64,000 nt of DNA from Lachnospiraceae bacterium (GTDB lineage Bacteria > Bacillota > Clostridia > Lachnospirales > Lachnospiraceae), in NCBI GenBank assembly GCA_910574885.1, contig CAJTDD010000003.1, positions 186,001 to 250,000 on the forward strand, read 5' to 3'. Made by a program: the position numbers and the translations under genes. The notes beneath the pieces were generated by a model. It saw nothing but the letters and a program-made list of their open reading frames with translations. It was not told where the DNA came from and did not search any database. This document shows, piece by piece, positions 58,131 to 64,000 of this stretch. How positions within the stretch are numbered: the first letter of the stretch is position 1; the number at the start of each line of letters is the position of its first letter.

Positions 58131-61100
58131 TTGGCTGCAAAGTACCAGCTAATTACGGAGCTGTACCGTCGGACAGGCGCGACGGTGGTAAAGAATCCGC
58201 AGGCATGGCAGAGATTTTTAACCTCTGCCTGCCGCAATTACAAGTGCCGTTTTGACGAGCAGCTCTTAATCTACGCCCAACGCCCAGACGCCACAGCCGT
58301 TGCAGAGATTGGCACGTGGAACAGGCTTTTTAAGAGGTGGGTCAACAAGGAAAGCAGGGGGATTGCGGTGTTCGACCTGAAAGGACGCAGGAACACGCTG
58401 AAATATTATTTTGACGTTTCCGACACCTATGAGGGCTATTATGGCAGCCGCCCCGTACCGATATGGCAGATGGATAGGCGGTACGAGCAGCCTGTCATGG
58501 AACGGCTTGCAGGCAGGTTCGGGGAAACAAAGGCAGAATATTTTACCGCCGCCCTTTTGGAAACGGCGGAGAACGCTGTGGAGGACAACCTGCCCGATTA
58601 TCTTTTGCAGTTGAAAGGCTGTACGACAAATAGCTTTTTAGAGGAACTGGACGATCTTAATATAGAAGTAATATATAGGCGTCTGGCAGTAAACAGTGTT
58701 GCCTATATGCTTTTGAGCCGTTGCGGGCTGGATACAAAGGGGTATTTTGAGGCGGAGGATTTTGCCGACATCACAAATTTCAACACCCCCGCCACCCTCA
58801 ATGCTGTCGGCATTGCCACAAGCGACATTTCCGAGATGGCGTTGCGGGAAATCTCAGCCGCAATCCGAAATGTGCAAATGGAATCGGAACGGCAGAACCG
58901 CACGTTTGCAGGGGACATCGCAAGCCAGTATGATAAAGGCAGGCAACAACCCGAAAGGAGCGAAAACAATGAGCGAAATCACTTACACGAAACAAAACGA
59001 TTACCTTATACCCGACCTGACATTACCGACAGAGCCAGAACTTCCGCTTGGCAGGTACGCTTTGATGTACAGGGATTATCTGGAACAGCACAGGAGGGTA
59101 GATTACCTCAACCTGCTGACGTCGGGCAGTCTGAACGCACATCTTTACCAGACCGAACAGACGGCGCTCAAGAGGTTAGAACTTCTGACGAAGCAGCTCG
59201 CAGCCGAGCAGGGCGTGACGGAGGAACTGAAAGAGAAAGCGCCGATACAGTGGGTGCAGGCAATGAACGCCATCCGCAGCCAGGCGGAGGAAGTGATACG
59301 GGAGGAATTGATTTACAACTAACGTCCCAAGAATCTGAGCCAAAGACGAAGGAGGATTGGCAGACGGAAAAAGTGCCTGCGGTGCAGTTAGAGCCAGAAC
59401 CAGAAAAACAGGCAGGAAATGACGGGGACAGCGTTACTGCAAAGGAAGAAGTAAGGGCGAATCTCCCGACCATAGATGAACAGATTGAAACGATAGCAGA
59501 AGCAGAGGACGAAAAATCCTCTGTTTTTTCTATTTTGCAGGAAGATATAGATGCCGTCCTTGTAAAAGGGAATAGCGTTAAGAATGGAAAGTACCGTATT
59601 TACCACCAGTTCCAGAAGCAGGAAGATAAAAAGGGCAGCGTTGAATTTCTCAAAAAGGAATACGGCACAGGCGGTTTTTTTGTTGATTTTTCAGACGGAA
59701 CGGAAGGTTATGTGTGGTACGGCGACAAGGGGATCTCCATTGACCATGACGGCATTTCCACCGAACACGACCTTGTTTTGAGCTGGTCTAAAATAGAAAA
59801 ACGCCTGCGTGAGCTTATCCAGAACGACCGTTACCTTAACCCCAAAGAAAAGGAACATTACGTCGATTATCTGGAAGAAATCTCTGCCCCGCAGTATGAG
59901 GTTGATACCCAGAGGAAATTAAAAAAACGGCGGTTCATTGACAGCCAAAGAGACTTGCCGCCTGCCGACAAGAGGGACAGCCTTGCATTGCGGCTCTCTG
60001 ATTTTATCTGTGATTTGGAGGGGTATGAGAAAGCCCTGCTTGAAAACGTGGGGCGTACCGACCTTGCCGATGTGACTGACGGGCAGATGGAGCAGTATCT
60101 GTCCGACCCTGCCGTTGTCCAGCAGCTCCTTGATTTCCTTAAACTGGTGCAGGGCAAGACAAGCGATGTCTACAGCAGGAGCAACGCCTACCGTTTTTCA
60201 CAGGAGCTTACGGAACTGTATCCTCTCTGCTACCTCTATCATGAGGGCGATGTGGTGTATATCGGGGTAGATGAATATGAGATCACAGCCTTTAATGAAA
60301 ACGCAGTATCTTTACAAAATACAAAGTTCCCGTTGTTTGGAAAAGAGTTCGCCAGGGAGGATTTTAATGAAAAGCTAAAGGAAAACCCTGCGAACGACCA
60401 TCTGAAAGCAATCGTGACCGAGCGGCAGAAAACGGAAACGTCTGCCGAAGAAAAGCCAGACAGACTTGCGTTTTCCGTCGGGTTTTCCGAGCATCCCGCC
60501 TTTTATGACAGAGAACTGAACGACCGATTTACGGATTTGAGCTTCGCACTTGGGAATAAGCTGCTTGGCGTTCTGGATGAAAAACAGCACTGTGAAAGGG
60601 AAAACAGGGATAGCCATGTGGGATGGTATAAAAAGACTGATTTTGAAATCCATGCGGTTATCGGCGGGAAAGAATTTAATTACGAGGGGCGGTTTGACAT
60701 CGGGGACGGCGAGGGCGATTTGATTGCCCATATCCAGAACTATTATGACTATTCCCTCTCCCCCGACTGTCCGTTTATCCCAGAATGGAAACGGAAGGGT
60801 GAAGATTACTACCAAGAGCAGATGGATACCCTGCGTTTCGGGCAGGAAGTGTTCCTCCCGTTTTTAAGGCGGCACACCGAACTGGCACCAGAGGACAAAA
60901 AGCTGTTTGCCGAGATAATGGCGACGGAGCAGGACTGGTTTCAAAGGGGAAAAGGACAAACACAGGATAATTCAGATCTTATCGGCATAGAACTCACTAT
61001 CGACAATCGAAGATATATTGTTGAGAGCATTGGTGAAATCAACGGCGAAGTTTCCATGTGTGACGTCACATTCCAGAACAGTACGAGATTCCCGATAAAG

Positions 61101-64000
61101 CGTGTGGAGAAAATCGGCTATGTCCGCAGGCTTTTGGAGCAGGCGCAGGAAGAAATACAGCCCGAAGAAAAAGCAGAACTTTCTTCAAAACCAACTGCGA
61201 AAAAGCCGTCTGCTTCTGGCAGCCGTCATAATTATCGCATTACGGATGATGGTTTAGGCATTGGCGGTGCAAAAGAGAAATTCCACAACAATATGACCGC
61301 AATCCGACTTCTCCACGACCTTCAGACAGAGAACCGCCTTGCAACGCCCGAAGAACAGGAAACCCTTGCAAAATATGTGGGGTGGGGCGGTCTGTCTATG
61401 GCGTTTGATGAGAAAAATGCGGCATGGGCGAAAGAATATAAGGAACTAAAGTCTGCGCTCTCCGACGAAGAATATCGTGCCGCTATGGAATCCACGCTGA
61501 CCGCTTTTTATACGCCGCCCGTTGTCATCAAAGCGATGTATGAAGCACTTGACCGTCTGGGGTTTACGCAGGGGAATATCTTGGAGCCGTCCTGCGGTGT
61601 GGGCGGATTTTTTGGTCTATTGCCCGACAGCATGGAAAAATCGAAGCTGCATGGCATTGAGATTGACCCCTTATCAGGCAGGATAGCGAAGCAGCTCTAC
61701 CAGAAAGCCAATATCGCCGTCGAGGGGTTTGAGGACACAAAGCTGCCCGACAACCATTTTGACGTGGTGCTTGGCAATATCCCGTTCGGGGAGTTTAAGG
61801 TCAACGACAGCCGCTACAATGCCCAGAAATTCCTAATCCATGACTATTTTATCGCAAAGGCTCTGGACAAGGCGCGGGCAGGAGGCGTTGTGATGTTCGT
61901 TACCTCTAAGGGTACGATGGATAAAGCAAGCCCAGAGGTGCGGAAATATATCGCCCAGAGGGCAAAGCTTCTGGGAGCGTTAAGGCTTCCAGACAATACG
62001 TTTCGGGCAAACGCAGGCACAGAAGTTACGAGTGATATCCTTATTTTACAGAAACGTGATCGTGTAATGGATATCCTGCCGGAATGGGTAAATCTTGATA
62101 CCGATGTAAATGGAATCACTATAAACAGCTATTTTGTCCGGCATCCAGAGATGGTGCTTGGCGAGATGAAGATGGAAAGCACAAGGTTTGGCATGGACTC
62201 CACCTGCAAAGCAAGGCAGGAAATACCGTTGTCTAAGCTGCTGTCTGAAGCTATGCAGCGGATAAACGGCGAAATCCCAGAATACGATTATGAGATTGAT
62301 GAAATCTCCGACGAGCAGGATGCGGAAATCCCCGCCGACCCGAACGTGCGGAACTTCTCATTTACCCTTGTGGACGGAAAGCTCTACTTCCGAGAAAACA
62401 ACAAAATGACCCCTGCAAAAGCATCCGTTACCGCAGAGAACCGCATGAAAGGGCTTGTGGAAATTCGTGACTGCGTGAGAAAGCTCATCCAGTACCAGAC
62501 CGACGATTACCCAGAGAAAATGATACAGACCGAGCAGAAAAATCTCAACCGTCTTTATGACGGGTTCACAAAAAAATACGGCTTAATCAACAGCAGGGGA
62601 AACTACCTTGCTTTTGCGGCAGACGAAAGCTACTTCCTCTTATGCTCTCTGGAAGTGCTTGACGACGAGGGGAAATTCAAGAAAAAGGCGGATATGTTCT
62701 CAAAAAGGACGATAAAGCCTCATCGTGAAGTGACCTTTGTAGAAACGGCGAGCGAAGCCCTTGCCCTTTCTATCGGGGAGAAAGCCCTTGTCGATTTGGA
62801 ATATATGGAGCGTCTCACAGGCAGGACGCAGGAGGAAATCATAAGGGAATTGCAGGGGGTTATCTATAAAGTGCCGTTATCCGAGCCTGCAAGATATGTG
62901 ACCGCAGACGAATATCTGTCGGGAAATGTGCGTGAAAAACTGAAAACCGCAGGGATAGCGGCAAAGGCAGACCCAGAGCTTGGCATAAACGTGGCGGCTC
63001 TGGAAAAGGTCATCCCCAAGGATTTGCCCGCAAGTGAAATATCCGTCCGTTTAGGCACGACATGGATACCGCAGGAGGATATACAGAAATTTGTGGTGGA
63101 GCTTCTGACGCCGTCAAGCTATGCGGCGGGAAAGATCAGGGTACACTACACGCCCTATAACGGCGGCTGGTTCATTGAGAATAAGAATGCCGACGCAGGG
63201 AACGTCAAGGCGGACAGCACCTACGGCACAAAGCGGGCAAGCGCCTATCGTATGATAGAGGACACATTAAATTTAAGGGACACCCGAATCTTTGACTATG
63301 TTTATGACGAGCATAATAATAAAAAACCAGTGCTGAACCATAAGGAAACCACAGCGGCGCAGGCAAAGCAGGAGGTGATAAAACAGGCGTTTCAGGACTG
63401 GATCTGGAAAGACCCAGAGCGGAGGAACCGCCTTGTACGCTACTACAACGACACATTTAACAGCGTAAGACCCCGCGAGTATGACGGAAGCCATATCACA
63501 TTTGGCGGTATTAGCCCAGAGATTCAATTAAGACCGCATCAGGTCAATGCGATTGCCCATATCCTTTACGGCGGCAACACGCTTCTTGCCCACAAAGTGG
63601 GAGCGGGCAAGACCTTTGAGATGGTAGCCGCCGCACAGGAAAGTAAACGGCTGGGGTTATGCCAGAAATCCATGTTTGTCGTGCCGAACCACCTTGTCGG
63701 TCAGTGGGCGTCGGAGTATTTAAGGCTCTATCCGAGTGCAAATATTCTTGTGACCACCAAGCGGGATTTTGAAACGGGAAACCGCAAGAAGTTTTGCGGC
63801 AGGATTGCGACAGGGGATTATGATGCGGTGATTATCGGTCACAGCCAGTTCGAGCGAATCCCTATGAGCCAGGAACACCAGAGGGAACAGCTCATGCGTC
63901 AGCTTGACGATATTGAGCGTGGCATCGACGACGTGCGGGCATCCAAAGGGGAACAGTTTACGGTTAAGCAGCTCATGAAAACAAGGAAAGCAATTAAGGC
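58131..64000 (+). CDS. Giant DNA methylase/SNF2 helicase of a conjugative element (partial)
   Basis: An open frame of 1956 codons that runs past the window edge. It starts at a TTG 10 bases after a perfect AAAGGAGG. Residues 1-270 are an uncharacterised N-terminal part. Residues about 280-397 are a low-complexity, Arg/Gly/Asp-rich linker that overlaps tnpV. A middle part has LPD-like domains (HYGWYKKTDFEIHAVIG type). An N6-adenine methylase follows, with motif I ILEPSCGVGG (near 1152) and the catalytic NIPF (1216-1219). Then comes an SNF2-type helicase with LRPHQVNAIAHIL and Walker A AHKVGAGKT (near 1820-1828). Together these protect or remodel DNA during transfer. Confidence 0.9.
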   Translation, partial: MAAKYQLITELYRRTGATVVKNPQAWQRFLTSACRNYKCRFDEQLLIYAQRPDATAVAEIGTWNRLFKRWVNKESRGIAVFDLKGRRNTLKYYFDVSDTYEGYYGSRPVPIWQMDRRYEQPVMERLAGRFGETKAEYFTAALLETAENAVEDNLPDYLLQLKGCTTNSFLEELDDLNIEVIYRRLAVNSVAYMLLSRCGLDTKGYFEAEDFADITNFNTPATLNAVGIATSDISEMALREISAAIRNVQMESERQNRTFAGDIASQYDKGRQQPERSENNERNHLHETKRLPYTRPDITDRARTSAWQVRFDVQGLSGTAQEGRLPQPADVGQSERTSLPDRTDGAQEVRTSDEAARSRAGRDGGTERESADTVGAGNERHPQPGGGSDTGGIDLQLTSQESEPKTKEDWQTEKVPAVQLEPEPEKQAGNDGDSVTAKEEVRANLPTIDEQIETIAEAEDEKSSVFSILQEDIDAVLVKGNSVKNGKYRIYHQFQKQEDKKGSVEFLKKEYGTGGFFVDFSDGTEGYVWYGDKGISIDHDGISTEHDLVLSWSKIEKRLRELIQNDRYLNPKEKEHYVDYLEEISAPQYEVDTQRKLKKRRFIDSQRDLPPADKRDSLALRLSDFICDLEGYEKALLENVGRTDLADVTDGQMEQYLSDPAVVQQLLDFLKLVQGKTSDVYSRSNAYRFSQELTELYPLCYLYHEGDVVYIGVDEYEITAFNENAVSLQNTKFPLFGKEFAREDFNEKLKENPANDHLKAIVTERQKTETSAEEKPDRLAFSVGFSEHPAFYDRELNDRFTDLSFALGNKLLGVLDEKQHCERENRDSHVGWYKKTDFEIHAVIGGKEFNYEGRFDIGDGEGDLIAHIQNYYDYSLSPDCPFIPEWKRKGEDYYQEQMDTLRFGQEVFLPFLRRHTELAPEDKKLFAEIMATEQDWFQRGKGQTQDNSDLIGIELTIDNRRYIVESIGEINGEVSMCDVTFQNSTRFPIKRVEKIGYVRRLLEQAQEEIQPEEKAELSSKPTAKKPSASGSRHNYRITDDGLGIGGAKEKFHNNMTAIRLLHDLQTENRLATPEEQETLAKYVGWGGLSMAFDEKNAAWAKEYKELKSALSDEEYRAAMESTLTAFYTPPVVIKAMYEALDRLGFTQGNILEPSCGVGGFFGLLPDSMEKSKLHGIEIDPLSGRIAKQLYQKANIAVEGFEDTKLPDNHFDVVLGNIPFGEFKVNDSRYNAQKFLIHDYFIAKALDKARAGGVVMFVTSKGTMDKASPEVRKYIAQRAKLLGALRLPDNTFRANAGTEVTSDILILQKRDRVMDILPEWVNLDTDVNGITINSYFVRHPEMVLGEMKMESTRFGMDSTCKARQEIPLSKLLSEAMQRINGEIPEYDYEIDEISDEQDAEIPADPNVRNFSFTLVDGKLYFRENNKMTPAKASVTAENRMKGLVEIRDCVRKLIQYQTDDYPEKMIQTEQKNLNRLYDGFTKKYGLINSRGNYLAFAADESYFLLCSLEVLDDEGKFKKKADMFSKRTIKPHREVTFVETASEALALSIGEKALVDLEYMERLTGRTQEEIIRELQGVIYKVPLSEPARYVTADEYLSGNVREKLKTAGIAAKADPELGINVAALEKVIPKDLPASEISVRLGTTWIPQEDIQKFVVELLTPSSYAAGKIRVHYTPYNGGWFIENKNADAGNVKADSTYGTKRASAYRMIEDTLNLRDTRIFDYVYDEHNNKKPVLNHKETTAAQAKQEVIKQAFQDWIWKDPERRNRLVRYYNDTFNSVRPREYDGSHITFGGISPEIQLRPHQVNAIAHILYGGNTLLAHKVGAGKTFEMVAAAQESKRLGLCQKSMFVVPNHLVGQWASEYLRLYPSANILVTTKRDFETGNRKKFCGRIATGDYDAVIIGHSQFERIPMSQEHQREQLMRQLDDIERGIDDVRASKGEQFTVKQLMKTRKAIK
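58969..59322 (+). CDS. tnpV: TnpV-like protein encoded inside the helicase gene
   Basis: A 117-residue protein in the +1 frame relative to the surrounding helicase. It has its own AAAGGAG site 8 bases upstream and reads SEITYTKQNDYLIPDLTLP, then GRYALMYRDYLEQHR, ALKRLELLTKQLAAEQGVT, and NAIRSQAEEVIREELIYN. These match my memory of TnpV, the small Tn4451-type transposon protein (IPDLTLPxxE, GRYxxMYRxYLxEHR, NxIRxxAEExVxxELIY). TnpV has been compared to excisionase-like factors, but its role is not settled. Complete, with a stop (TAA) before the next domain. Confidence 0.8.
   Translation: MSEITYTKQNDYLIPDLTLPTEPELPLGRYALMYRDYLEQHRRVDYLNLLTSGSLNAHLYQTEQTALKRLELLTKQLAAEQGVTEELKEKAPIQWVQAMNAIRSQAEEVIREELIYN

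Overview
The window reads as chromosomal DNA of a gut-type Lachnospiraceae (Clostridia, Bacillota), by inference from several signs. There is a V-type ATPase operon in the Enterococcus ntp gene order, a large Gram-positive SRP RNA, an S-box SAM riboswitch before metK, and GGAGG-type ribosome binding sites with frequent GTG/TTG starts. There are also proteins typical of that family (DUF6145-like, a VanZ protein, low-complexity lipoprotein amidase) and a large conjugative element of the Tn1549-like kind. No species is claimed.

Layout. 1-6145: a divergent partial gene, then an operon of two repeat-rich acidic proteins around a dGTPase, ending in tadA. 6146-10156: an AT-rich accessory island between tadA and the SRP RNA gene. 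It carries an AAA ATPase plus subtilisin-like protease pair (ietA/ietS type) flanked by a decayed Fic gene and a decayed winged-helix gene. 10157-15795: SRP RNA (minus strand), a B12-binding radical SAM protein, a tiny membrane protein, an AIR-synthase-like/Lrp/aminotransferase cluster and trmL. 15988-24969: the V-ATPase operon F-I-K-E-C-G-A-B-D, interrupted by unusual structured repeats; the c-subunit has all five Na+ ligands of the E. hirae ring. 25085-46647: ordinary chromosome. It holds a 133-bp hairpin, VanZ, a shikimate-kinase-like gene, murA, a lipoprotein amidase, recQ, a Fic protein without its catalytic His, S-box/metK, a two-component system, an SDR, an rRNA/tRNA methyltransferase, a patatin-ornithine carbamoyltransferase fusion, birA, coaX, dusB, greA and lysS.

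46648-49590: accessory DNA with an MNT gene, a HEPN gene broken just before its catalytic His, two copies of a 63-bp repeat around that pair, and a five-fold zinc-ribbon protein with a nuclease-like tail behind a perfect palindrome. 49606-64000: the left part of an integrative conjugative element with ParA/ParB, a 1378-residue thioester/Cna-B surface adhesin, six small element proteins and the start of a giant DNA methylase/SNF2 helicase. A complete tnpV gene lies inside the helicase gene in another frame. No integrase, relaxase or right end is inside the window.

The most interesting items are the overprinted tnpV, the patatin-OTC fusion, the structured repeats between V-ATPase genes, the IetAS-type island, and the MNT/HEPN plus zinc-ribbon nuclease locus next to the element. 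All functional statements come from reading the sequence and from family knowledge; no search was run.
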